DNA of 32,352 nt from Pseudomonadota bacterium. Lineage in GTDB: Bacteria; Pseudomonadota; Alphaproteobacteria; Caulobacterales; Caulobacteraceae. Under the pieces are notes generated by a model. It was not told the DNA's origin. It was given only the letters and a program-made list of their open reading frames with translations, and ran no database searches. A program made the translations under genes and the position numbers. The DNA lies in the NCBI GenBank assembly GCA_023409795.1, contig JAEYQX010000177.1:1-32352 (forward strand), in the 5' to 3' direction. This document shows, piece after piece, positions 8,525-15,771 of the stretch; the first letter of the stretch is position 1; each line of letters opens with the position of its first letter.

Positions 8525-9967
8525 ATGACTGATCTGTCTTCCGCCCTTCAACTTGCAGCCCCGGAAGTCGCCCTGGCAGTGGGCGCGCTGGTGCTGCTCA
8601 TGGTTGGCGCCTTCATCGGCGAGAAATCGACGCGACTGGTGTCCGGCCTGTCGGTTCTGCTGCTGGCCGGGGCTTCGGTCCTGGCTGCCGTCGGCCCGCT
8701 GGGCACGACCTTTGCCGGGGCCTATGTGGCTGATCCGCTCGCGGTCTATGGCAAGATCGCCATCTTCCTGTGCGCGGCCGTGGCCATCGTCCTGGGCGAC
8801 GAGTGGATTCATCGCAAGGGCATCGCCAAGTTCGAGTTCCCGGTCCTGATCGTCCTTGCCTCGATCGGGATGTCGATGATGGCCTCGTCGGGCGACCTGA
8901 TCTCGCTCTACATCGGCATCGAGATGCACTCGCTGGCCCTCTATGTCCTGGCCGCCTATCACCGCGACGACCTGAAGGCCTCGGAAGCGGGCCTGAAGTA
9001 TTTCGTCCTGGGCGCGCTGTCGTCGGGCATCCTGCTCTACGGTGCCAGCCTGATCTATGGCTTCGCCGGCTCGATGCGCTTTGAGGACATCGCCGCTTTT
9101 GCCTCGGAAAACCCGGGCCCGGGCCTGATCTTCGGTCTGGTCTTCCTGATCTGCGGCCTGGCGTTCAAGGTCTCGGCCGCGCCGTTCCACATGTGGACGC
9201 CGGACGTCTATGAGGGCGCGCCGACCCCGGTCGTGTCGCTGTTCGCCACCGCGCCCAAGATCGCGGCCATGGTGCTGATCATCCGCGGCCTGATCGAAGG
9301 CTTTGGCCTGGCGCTTGACCAGTGGGCCCAGGTGATCATCCTGATCTCGCTGATCAGCTTTGTCGTCGGCTCGTTCGGCGGCCTGTTCCAGAAAGACGTC
9401 CAGCGCCTGCTGGCCTATTCGTCGATCATCAACATCGGCTATGCCCTGCTGGGCGTGGCTGCGGGCACCGAGGCGGGCGTCCAGGCCACGCTGATGTTCA
9501 TGACGTTTTATGTCATTGACCAGTTCGGCTTCTTCGCCGTCCTGCTGTCGCTGGCCCGCAATGGCCGTCCGATCCGCAAGATCGCCGATCTGGCTGGCCT
9601 GAAGAAGGACCGCCCGCTGACCGCCGTGGCCCTGACCATCCTGGCCCTGTCGGCTGTGGGTATTCCGCCGATGTCGGGCTTCTGGGGCAAGTTCTTCGTC
9701 TTCGGTGCGGCGGCTGATGCCGGTTACTGGATGGCGGGTGCTGCCGGCCTGGTGGCTTCGGTCGTCGCCGGCTTCTACTACCTGCGCATCATCAAGGTGA
9801 TGTGGTTCGACACGCCCGAGTTCGACGTCAAGACGGACAAGGCCCCGGTCGCGCCGCAGTGGATCGCCTGGGCGGCGGCTGCCTTCAGCCTGCCCATCGT
9901 CATCCTGGCCCTGGGCTATCTGGAGCCGCTGACCCGCGCCGCCGCCGCTGGCGTCGGGATCGGGTAA
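8525..9967 (+). CDS. nuoN: NADH-quinone oxidoreductase subunit N
   Basis: This 480-residue antiporter-like membrane subunit (ND2 homologue) is the third proton-pumping module of the arm. It shows the TM5-region SLYIGIEMHSLALYVLAAYH with its glutamate, FKVSAAPFHMWTPDVYEGAP with the conserved Lys/His, and QKDVQRLLAYSSIINIGYAL. ATG 8525 has GAGAG at 8516-8520 as ribosome-binding site. An upstream in-frame start within nuoM is possible but unnecessary. It is the last nuo gene, and birA follows six bases after the stop, so transcription probably continues. Confidence 0.96.
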   Translation: MTDLSSALQLAAPEVALAVGALVLLMVGAFIGEKSTRLVSGLSVLLLAGASVLAAVGPLGTTFAGAYVADPLAVYGKIAIFLCAAVAIVLGDEWIHRKGIAKFEFPVLIVLASIGMSMMASSGDLISLYIGIEMHSLALYVLAAYHRDDLKASEAGLKYFVLGALSSGILLYGASLIYGFAGSMRFEDIAAFASENPGPGLIFGLVFLICGLAFKVSAAPFHMWTPDVYEGAPTPVVSLFATAPKIAAMVLIIRGLIEGFGLALDQWAQVIILISLISFVVGSFGGLFQKDVQRLLAYSSIINIGYALLGVAAGTEAGVQATLMFMTFYVIDQFGFFAVLLSLARNGRPIRKIADLAGLKKDRPLTAVALTILALSAVGIPPMSGFWGKFFVFGAAADAGYWMAGAAGLVASVVAGFYYLRIIKVMWFDTPEFDVKTDKAPVAPQWIAWAAAAFSLPIVILALGYLEPLTRAAAAGVGIG

Positions 9968-9973
9968 GGAACC

Positions 9974-10720
9974 TTGGCCGCGCCGATCCTGATCCTCGAC
10001 CAGACTGACTCTACCAATGCCGAGGCGCGACGTCGTGCCGAGGCGGGCGAGAGCGGGCCGGTCTGGATCGCGGCGCGGCAGCAGACCGAGGGGCGCGGTC
10101 GCCGGGGCCGCCGCTGGGACCTGTCCCAGGGCAACCTGGCCTCGACCCTGCTGGTGACGCTGGACCGCTCTCCGGCAGAGGCCGCCCAGCTGACCTTCGT
10201 GGCGGCGCTGGCCGTGGCTGATCTGCTGGATCGCTATGTGCCGCCCGCCCTGGTCACCATCAAATGGCCCAATGATGTGATGCTGGACGGTCGCAAGGCC
10301 TCCGGCATTTTGATTGAGTCGGGCCCGGCACCCTCGGGTGGCCTGTGGCTGGCGATCGGCATCGGTGTCAACCTGCAGTCGGCACCGGGCGGCACCGAGC
10401 GACCGGCAACCTGTATCGCCGACCATCTGCGCCACGACCGGGCAGGGGTGCCGTCGATAGATGAGGCGGCACAGGCCCTGGCCGAGACCTTTGGTGTCTG
10501 GTTTGATCGCTGGCTCAGCCTGGGCTTTGCCCCGGTCCTGGATGGCTGGGTGGCCCGCACGCCGGGGCTTCATGGACCGTGCACCGCCGGCCTGACGCAC
10601 GAGACCCTGGTGGGCACGGCGGATGGGGTGGAAGCTGACGGGGCGCTGCGCCTCAGGCTGGCTGACGGATCGCTGAGGGTGATCTCGGCCGGCGACGTGT
10701 TTTTCGGAGAGACCGGCTGA
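9974..10720 (+). CDS. birA: biotin--[acetyl-CoA-carboxylase] ligase, monofunctional
   Basis: This 248-residue cytosolic enzyme activates biotin as biotinyl-AMP and attaches it to the biotin carboxyl carrier protein of acetyl-CoA carboxylase. The adenylate/biotin loop GRGRRGRRW is at residues 40-48, KWPND at 97-101, and KASGILIES follows. There is no N-terminal winged helix, so unlike E. coli BirA it cannot act as a biotin-operon repressor. Translation appears to start at TTG 9974, preceded by TAAGGA (9965-9970) at good spacing, and the next residues AAPILILDQTDSTN fit the family N-terminus. It overlaps coaX by one base (TGATG). The position directly after nuoN is conserved in many alphaproteobacteria. 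Confidence 0.95.
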   Translation: MAAPILILDQTDSTNAEARRRAEAGESGPVWIAARQQTEGRGRRGRRWDLSQGNLASTLLVTLDRSPAEAAQLTFVAALAVADLLDRYVPPALVTIKWPNDVMLDGRKASGILIESGPAPSGGLWLAIGIGVNLQSAPGGTERPATCIADHLRHDRAGVPSIDEAAQALAETFGVWFDRWLSLGFAPVLDGWVARTPGLHGPCTAGLTHETLVGTADGVEADGALRLRLADGSLRVISAGDVFFGETG

Positions 10721-11514
10721 TGCTTCTGGCGATTGAGCAAGGCAATACCAACACCCTGTTCGCCGTCCACGATGGCCGCGAATGGATCGCCCAGTGGCGG
10801 ACCGCGACCGATGCCATGCGCACGGCCGACGAATATGCCGTCTGGCTGCACCAGCTGTTCGAGATGCGCGCGGGGGCCAGCCTGCGCATGGCCGACATGG
10901 ATGGCTGCATCATCTCGTCTGTGGTGCCGCAGTCGATCTTCAACCTGCGCAACCTGTCGCGGCGCTATCTGGGGGTCGAGCCCCTGGTGATCGGCGAGAA
11001 TGTCGACCTGGGCATCGAGGTCCGCATTCCCAAGCCCAGCGAGGCGGGGGCCGACCGGCTGGTCAATGCCATCGGGGCGCTGATGTCCTATGAGGGCGAC
11101 CTGCTGCTGATCGACAGCGGCACGGCGACGACCTTCGACATCGTCTCGGGCGGGGCGGCGCGCGGGCAGGGGGCCTTTGAGGGCGGGCTGATCGCCCCGG
11201 GCATCAACCTGTCGCTGCAGGCCCTGCATGAAGCCGCGGCCAAGCTGCCACGCATCGCCATTCAACGCCCGGACGTCGTGATCGGACGCGACACGGTCAC
11301 CTCGATGCAATCGGGTGTCTTCTGGGGCTACATCGGACTGATCGACGGGCTGGTCGCCCGGATCAAGGCCGAGTGGGGCAAGCCCATGACGGTGATCGGA
11401 ACCGGGGGCATCGCCTCCCTGTTTGAAGGCGCCACCAACTCAATTGACCGGTTTGATCCGGACCTGACCATCCGCGGCCTACTCGAAATCTGGCGGCGGA
11501 ATACCCATCTCTAG
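10720..11514 (+). CDS. coaX: type III pantothenate kinase
   Basis: This 264-residue enzyme phosphorylates pantothenate, the first step of coenzyme A synthesis. Type III enzymes are actin-fold kinases that need a monovalent cation and are not feedback-inhibited by CoA. Visible family motifs are the N-terminal LLAIEQGNTNT, EAGADRLVNAIGA, LLIDSGTATTFDIVSGGA with the catalytic aspartate, GGLIAPGINLSLQALHEAAAKLP, and GTGGIASLFEGA. The N-terminal phosphate-loop motif has Glu at residue 6 where many relatives have Asp. The ATG overlaps the birA stop, and the TAG is six bases before rnj. Confidence 0.95.
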   Translation: MLLAIEQGNTNTLFAVHDGREWIAQWRTATDAMRTADEYAVWLHQLFEMRAGASLRMADMDGCIISSVVPQSIFNLRNLSRRYLGVEPLVIGENVDLGIEVRIPKPSEAGADRLVNAIGALMSYEGDLLLIDSGTATTFDIVSGGAARGQGAFEGGLIAPGINLSLQALHEAAAKLPRIAIQRPDVVIGRDTVTSMQSGVFWGYIGLIDGLVARIKAEWGKPMTVIGTGGIASLFEGATNSIDRFDPDLTIRGLLEIWRRNTHL

Positions 11515-11520
11515 GGCCAT

Positions 11521-13194
11521 ATGAAAAAAACTGACTCCAACGAACTCGTTTTCCTGCCGCTGGGCGGCTCGAACGAGGTCGGCATGAACCTGAACGCCTA
11601 TGGCTTTGGCCCGGCGCATGATCGCAAGTGGATTATCGTCGACGTCGGCGTGACCTTTGGCGACCAGTCGACGCCCGGCGTGGACGTGATCGTCCCGGAC
11701 CCGACCTTCCTGGAAGGCGAGGATATTCTCGGCATCGTCCTGACCCACGCCCACGAGGACCACATCGGGGCCCTGGGCTGGCTGTGGAAGCGTATCAAGG
11801 CCCCGCTGTATGCCACGCCGTTCACCGCCTTCCTGATCCGCGAGAAGCTGCGCGACGCCAATATCCTGGACCAGGTCGAGCTGAACGAGGTCGAGCTGGG
11901 TGGCCAGGTCCAGCTGGGTGATTTCGAGGTGAACTTCGTCACCATCACCCACTCGATTGCCGAGCCCAATGGCCTGGCGATCAGGACACCGCTGGGCACG
12001 GTGCTGCACACCGGCGACTGGAAGCTGGACGACCAGCCGGTCGTGGGCGAGCGCACCGATGTGGCCGCCATCCAGAAGCTGGGCGACGAGGGCGTCCTGG
12101 CCATGGTCTGCGATTCCACCAACGTCTTCGTCGAGGGCGTGGCGGGCTCGGAAGGCGACGTGGCCGTGGCCCTGGACAACCTGATCTCGGGCCTGAAGGG
12201 CCGGGTGGCCGTGGGCTGCTTTGCCTCCAACGTCGCGCGCATGGACAGCGTGATCCGCGCCGCCGAGAAGGCCGGGCGCCGCGTGGCCCTGGCCGGTCGC
12301 TCGATGCACCGCATCACCGCCGCCGCCAAGTCGGTCGGCATGCTGAACGACATTAAGCCCTTCCTGAGCGAACAGGAGGCCCGGGTCTGGCCTGCCGACG
12401 AGATCCTGTATCTGTGCACCGGCAGCCAGGGCGAGGCGCGCGCCGCCCTGTCACGCGTGGCTGAGGGCACCCATCCCTTCGTCAAGCTGGGGCAGGGGGA
12501 TCACTGCATCTTCTCGTCGCGGGTCATTCCCGGCAACGAGCTGTCGATCGCCCGCCTGCAGGACAAGATGGCCGAGAAGGGCGTGCGCATCTACACCGAG
12601 AAGGACCATCCGGGCATCCACGTCTCGGGTCACCCCTGCCGCGACGAACTGCGCCAGATGTATGCCTGGGCGCGCCCGAAGATTGCGGTGCCGACCCACG
12701 GCCAGCGCCGCCACCTGATCGAGCATGGCATCCTGGCCACCGAGATGGGGATTCCCCAGACGGTGACGCCGCGCAATGGCGACATGGTGCGCCTGGCCCC
12801 CGGCCTGGCCGAGATCATCGACGAGGTGCCCTCGGGCCGCCTGTTCGTTGACGGCGGCATGCTGGTCGAGGAGGCGGGCGAGGCCCTGCGCGAACGCAAG
12901 CACGCGGCGTCCAACGGCATCCTGGTCGTCAGCTTTGCCCTGGACCGCCGTGGCAAGATCGCCAGCGACATCGACGTGCGGGGCATCGGCCTGCCGGGCG
13001 ACCAGCAGCGCCAGCTGGGCGACATCCTGGATGACATGGCCGAACGCGTGGAAAATGCCGTCCGCAGCCTGAAAGGCGAGGCGCTTGAGGACGAGCTGGT
13101 GGTCGAACAGGCCGTCAGCCGCGCCCTGAAGAAGATGAGCCAGCAGATCTGGGATCGCCGTCCGATCGTCGAAACCGTGGTGCTGAGGCTCTGA
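11521..13194 (+). CDS. rnj: ribonuclease J
   Basis: This 557-residue metallo-beta-lactamase/beta-CASP nuclease has 5'-3' exonuclease and endonuclease activity and acts in mRNA decay and rRNA maturation. The metal-binding motif H76-x-H78-x-D80-H81 is intact in LTHAHEDHIGAL. Further marks are NFVTITHSIAEPNGLAI, LHTGDWKLDDQPV and CDSTN in the lactamase part, GCFASNVARMDS in the beta-CASP part, and HVSGHPCRDELRQMY with a late metal-binding His. The length fits the family (about 550). It starts at ATG 11521, followed by seven A residues, with AGGG at 11513-11516 as a weak ribosome-binding site. Confidence 0.95.
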   Translation: MKKTDSNELVFLPLGGSNEVGMNLNAYGFGPAHDRKWIIVDVGVTFGDQSTPGVDVIVPDPTFLEGEDILGIVLTHAHEDHIGALGWLWKRIKAPLYATPFTAFLIREKLRDANILDQVELNEVELGGQVQLGDFEVNFVTITHSIAEPNGLAIRTPLGTVLHTGDWKLDDQPVVGERTDVAAIQKLGDEGVLAMVCDSTNVFVEGVAGSEGDVAVALDNLISGLKGRVAVGCFASNVARMDSVIRAAEKAGRRVALAGRSMHRITAAAKSVGMLNDIKPFLSEQEARVWPADEILYLCTGSQGEARAALSRVAEGTHPFVKLGQGDHCIFSSRVIPGNELSIARLQDKMAEKGVRIYTEKDHPGIHVSGHPCRDELRQMYAWARPKIAVPTHGQRRHLIEHGILATEMGIPQTVTPRNGDMVRLAPGLAEIIDEVPSGRLFVDGGMLVEEAGEALRERKHAASNGILVVSFALDRRGKIASDIDVRGIGLPGDQQRQLGDILDDMAERVENAVRSLKGEALEDELVVEQAVSRALKKMSQQIWDRRPIVETVVLRL

Positions 13195-13532
13195 TGGCGG
13201 ACCGGCTCTATCTGCTGAACCCGGACTGGTTCGACGATCAGGGCGGCCCGTGGTTCTGCCCGCCCGGAACCGTGGTCGAGGGCGTCTTGAGCTTTTACCC
13301 GCAACTGCGTGAGAAGCTTGAGATTACCTATCTGGACCATCCGCGTCCGCGCCCGGCGGTGATCGCCGAGGTGGGCGAGACCAACCAGAGCTGCCCGCTT
13401 CTGGTGCTCGACGGGACCTTTGACTGGCCTGAGGCCCAGGTCAGCGAGGAAACCGGCCGACGGTTCCTGATGGACGGGGACATCCTGCCCTATCTGGCCG
13501 CCCGCTACGGCATCGGCCGACCGCATCCATGA
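13194..13532 (+). CDS. DUF3088-like small protein
   Basis: This 112-residue cytosolic protein resembles the DUF3088 family as I recall it (pattern: K/RLxLLxPxF, a cysteine region, EGVL-xxxP, WPRPRxAVIxxxGExNQSxPLLVL). Here one sees DRLYLLNPDWFD, FCPPGTVVEGVLSFYPQLR, HPRPRPAVIAEVGETNQSCPLLVLD and FLMDGDILPYLAARYG. The overall pattern suggests a thioredoxin-like fold, but the second cysteine of a possible CxxC is replaced, giving CPPG. The ATG overlaps the rnj stop (TGATG), so it is coupled to RNase J. It is the last gene before a strong terminator. Its function is unknown. Confidence 0.8.
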   Translation: MADRLYLLNPDWFDDQGGPWFCPPGTVVEGVLSFYPQLREKLEITYLDHPRPRPAVIAEVGETNQSCPLLVLDGTFDWPEAQVSEETGRRFLMDGDILPYLAARYGIGRPHP

Positions 13533-13564
13533 GGTGCGTAACTTAAGATTTTAGATGAGGTTTG

Positions 13565-13594
13565 AGCCCTTTCCTGCGCTGGAAAGGGCTTTTT
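13565..13594 (+). terminator. intrinsic terminator ending the nuo-birA-coaX-rnj run
   Basis: The arm AGCCCTTTCC (13565-13574) pairs perfectly over ten bases with GGAAAGGGCT (13581-13590) across a six-base loop. A T-run follows directly (13590-13594, then CT). It lies 33 bases after the DUF3088-like stop. It is the clearest rho-independent terminator in the window and probably the end of a transcript of more than 13 kb. Confidence 0.9.
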
Positions 13595-13619
13595 CTGTGT
13601 TTGCGTTGTGGTGCGCCGC

Positions 13620-13649
13620 CGGGTCCTCCGGTCAAGCCGGAGGATGACG
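13620..13649 (+). repeat. palindromic element of the dispersed alphaproteobacterial type
   Basis: CCTCCGG (13625-13631) and CCGGAGG (13637-13643) form a perfect 7-bp palindrome around TCAAG, flanked by GT and ATGAC. This pattern (GGATCC/GTCATCCTC...GGCTTGACC type) is familiar as a short repeat scattered between genes in many alphaproteobacterial genomes. Only one copy is visible in this window, so its repetitive nature rests on general knowledge. It lies in the 147-base gap between the converging DUF3088-like and tautomerase genes. Confidence 0.5.
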
Positions 13650-13679
13650 GGGCCAGGGGGCAGGGGTCAGGGGCTCGGG
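13649..13679 (+). other. putative G-quadruplex motif
   Basis: Five G-runs occur in 31 bases: GGGG (13649-13652), GGGGG (13656-13660), GGGG (13663-13666), GGGG (13670-13673) and GGG (13677-13679), with loops of three, two, three and three bases. This meets the strict G3+N1-7 rule with short loops. It abuts the stop codon of the minus-strand tautomerase gene and lies just past the terminator of the + strand run. Folding in the cell is unproven. Confidence 0.6.
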
Positions 13680-14039
13680 TCAGGGCTTGAGCTCGACCTT
13701 GTGATAGTTCGGCTTGTCCAGGTTGCCGATCTCGATCGAGACCTGGGCCGGGCCGGCATAGGGTTTCAGGCCTGCCAGAAGCGCGGCCTGGACCGCCTGG
13801 CCAAGGGCTGTCTTCTGCTCCTGGGTGCGGCCGGTGAGGATGCGCAGGTCGCAGTGGACGAAGGCCTGGGCGGGGTCGCCGTCGGCGATGATGACGTTTT
13901 CGCTGCGCACGATGCGGGTCTTGCAGGAGCCCAGGCCGGCACCGACCAGCTCGACGCAGTGGCGGTGGATCTGCAGGGCCAGGCTGCGCCAGTCGGTGCC
14001 ATCGAAATGGGGGGAGTGTTCCAGGATGATCTGTGGCAT
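13680..14039 (-). CDS. 5-carboxymethyl-2-hydroxymuconate isomerase-like tautomerase
   Basis: This 119-residue protein of the tautomerase superfamily (CHMI/HpcD branch) starts MPQIILEHSPHF, so removal of Met would expose the catalytic N-terminal proline. CHMI isomerises a muconate intermediate in homoprotocatechuate degradation. The remaining pattern (CHVEL/CRIL-like segments, SCKTRIVRSENVIIADGDPAQAFVHCDLRIL, GRTQEQKTALGQAV) fits the family, and the length is close to the usual 126. It is the only minus-strand gene in the window. AAGGA lies just upstream of its ATG (14037-14039). No other aromatic-degradation gene is nearby, so its real substrate is uncertain. Confidence 0.85.
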   Translation of the reverse strand: MPQIILEHSPHFDGTDWRSLALQIHRHCVELVGAGLGSCKTRIVRSENVIIADGDPAQAFVHCDLRILTGRTQEQKTALGQAVQAALLAGLKPYAGPAQVSIEIGNLDKPNYHKVELKP

Positions 14040-14127
14040 GAGGGGTCCTTGTCTTCGTCGTGTCTTCCTTAGCCCGGCCGATTGCCGGGCGAAATGAGAC
14101 GTGCTGGTTCACTGGATGGATTTGCCG

Positions 14128-14394
14128 ATGCCTCTTGGCCCCTTTACCCTTGTGGCGCTTTATCTGACGACCTGGTGGATCGTCCTGTTCATGATCCTGC
14201 CGCTGGGCACCTCGCGCCAGGTCGAGGCCCCGCCGACGGACGGCAGCCAGTGGGGCGCGCCGGCCGATCCCCAGCTCAAGAAGAAATTTATCACGACGAC
14301 CTGGGTCTCCGTGATCGTTTGGGCGTTGATCGTGGCCGTGGTCTGGAGCGGCAAGGTGCCGCTTCCGGACTTTTCGCGCGGTCCTGCGCTCTAG
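14128..14394 (+). CDS. DUF1467 family small membrane protein
   Basis: This predicted 88-residue inner-membrane protein has two hydrophobic segments, FTLVALYLTTWWIVLFMILP near the start and WVSVIVWALIVAVVW near the end. They are joined by a hydrophilic loop with GAPADPQLKKKFITTT. That layout (PFT..YxxxWWxVLFxxLPxG, GAPAxPxLxxK, second helix) is the DUF1467 pattern as I know it. I favour ATG 14128 because the family begins near the PFT motif; ATG 14116 and GTG 14101 are in-frame alternatives. The gene diverges from the tautomerase gene and precedes proS. Its function is unknown. Confidence 0.75.
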   Translation: MPLGPFTLVALYLTTWWIVLFMILPLGTSRQVEAPPTDGSQWGAPADPQLKKKFITTTWVSVIVWALIVAVVWSGKVPLPDFSRGPAL

Positions 14395-14454
14395 CTTTTG
14401 CCCCATTTGCCCGGCTAAACCTCGGGCCTGACTGAATTTGCCGAGATTCCTGCC

Positions 14455-15771
14455 ATGCGCCTGTCGCGCTATTTCCTGCCGACCCTGAAAGAAGCCCCCT
14501 CTGACGCCCAGATCGTCTCGCACCAGCTGATGCTGCGCGCGGGTATGATCAAGCAGGAGGCTGCGGGCATCTATGCCTGGCTGCCGCTGGGCCTGCGCGT
14601 GCTGCGCAAGATCGAGAACATCGTCCGCGAGGAGCAGACCAAGGCCGGTGCCGTCGAACTGCTGATGCCGACGCTGCAACTGGCTGACCTATGGCGCGAG
14701 TCGGGCCGCTATGACGCCTATGGTCCGGAGATGCTGCGCATCACCGACCGCCACGAGCGCGAGCTGCTGTACGGCCCGACCAACGAGGAAATGGTCACCG
14801 ACATCTTCCGTGGCTACGTCAAATCCTACAAATCGCTGCCGCTGAACCTCTTCCACATCCAGTGGAAGTTCCGCGACGAGCGCCGTCCGCGTTTCGGCGT
14901 GATGCGCGGCCGCGAGTTCCTGATGAAGGACGCCTATTCGTTCGACATCGACGAGGCATCGGCCCGCATCGCCTACAAGCGCATGTTCGCCGCCTATCTG
15001 AACACCTTCTCGCGCCTGGGCCTGAAGGCCGTGCCGATGCGCGCCGACACCGGCCCGATCGGTGGCGACCTGTCGCACGAGTTCATCGTCCTGGCCGACA
15101 CCGGCGAGAGCGAGGTCTTCTGCGACCGCAAGCTGGTGGAAATGGCGCCTCCGGGCCACGACCTGAGCGTCGAACAGCTGGAAGCCGTCTTTGACGAGCG
15201 CACCGCCATGTACGCCGCGACCGAGGAAATGCACGACGCCGCCCGCTTTGAGGCCGAGACGGCCGAGGGCGACCGCCTGTCGGCCCGCGGCATCGAGGTC
15301 GGCCACATCTTCTATTTCGGCACCAAATATTCGGCCCCGATGAAGGCCAAGGTGGCCGGTCCGGACGGCAAGGACACCGAGGTCCACATGGGCTCGTACG
15401 GTGTCGGCGTCTCGCGCCTGCTGGGGGCCATCATCGAGGCCAGCCACGACGACAGCGGCATCATCTGGCCGGACTCGGTCGCGCCGTTTGACGTCTCGGT
15501 CATCTCGCTGCGGGCGTCGGACGAAGCGGTCTCGGCTGCCTGCGAGGAGGCTGTCGCCAAGCTGGAAGCCGCCGGCAAGGATGTCCTCTATGACGACACC
15601 GACGAGCGTCCGGGCGGCAAGTTCGCCACCGCCGACCTGATCGGCGTGCCGTGGCAGCTGGTCATCGGGCCCAAGGGCCTGGCCGAAGGCGTGGTCGAGC
15701 TGAAGCGCCGCGCCACGGGCGAGAAGCAATCCCTGTCGCTGGACGCCGCCCTGGAGCTGCTGACGAAATGA
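14455..15771 (+). CDS. proS: proline--tRNA ligase, short (editing-domain-less) type
   Basis: This 438-residue class II aminoacyl-tRNA synthetase charges tRNA-Pro. Motif 2 and its surroundings are clear in FHIQWKFRDERRPRFGVMRGREF and MKDAYSFD, and motif 3 in MGSYGVGVSRLLGAI. E. coli ProS has about 570 residues with an inserted cis-editing (INS) domain between motifs 2 and 3; this protein lacks it, as is usual in alphaproteobacteria. Ala-tRNA-Pro clearance would therefore need a separate trans-editing protein, not seen here. The TGA overlaps the lolC ATG by two bases (ATGA). Confidence 0.96.
   Translation: MRLSRYFLPTLKEAPSDAQIVSHQLMLRAGMIKQEAAGIYAWLPLGLRVLRKIENIVREEQTKAGAVELLMPTLQLADLWRESGRYDAYGPEMLRITDRHERELLYGPTNEEMVTDIFRGYVKSYKSLPLNLFHIQWKFRDERRPRFGVMRGREFLMKDAYSFDIDEASARIAYKRMFAAYLNTFSRLGLKAVPMRADTGPIGGDLSHEFIVLADTGESEVFCDRKLVEMAPPGHDLSVEQLEAVFDERTAMYAATEEMHDAARFEAETAEGDRLSARGIEVGHIFYFGTKYSAPMKAKVAGPDGKDTEVHMGSYGVGVSRLLGAIIEASHDDSGIIWPDSVAPFDVSVISLRASDEAVSAACEEAVAKLEAAGKDVLYDDTDERPGGKFATADLIGVPWQLVIGPKGLAEGVVELKRRATGEKQSLSLDAALELLTK

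Noticed and set aside
14409..14427. GCCCG/CGGGC inverted repeat between the DUF1467-like gene and proS
   Set aside because: Only five base pairs with a nine-base loop and no T-tract; expected by chance at this base composition.
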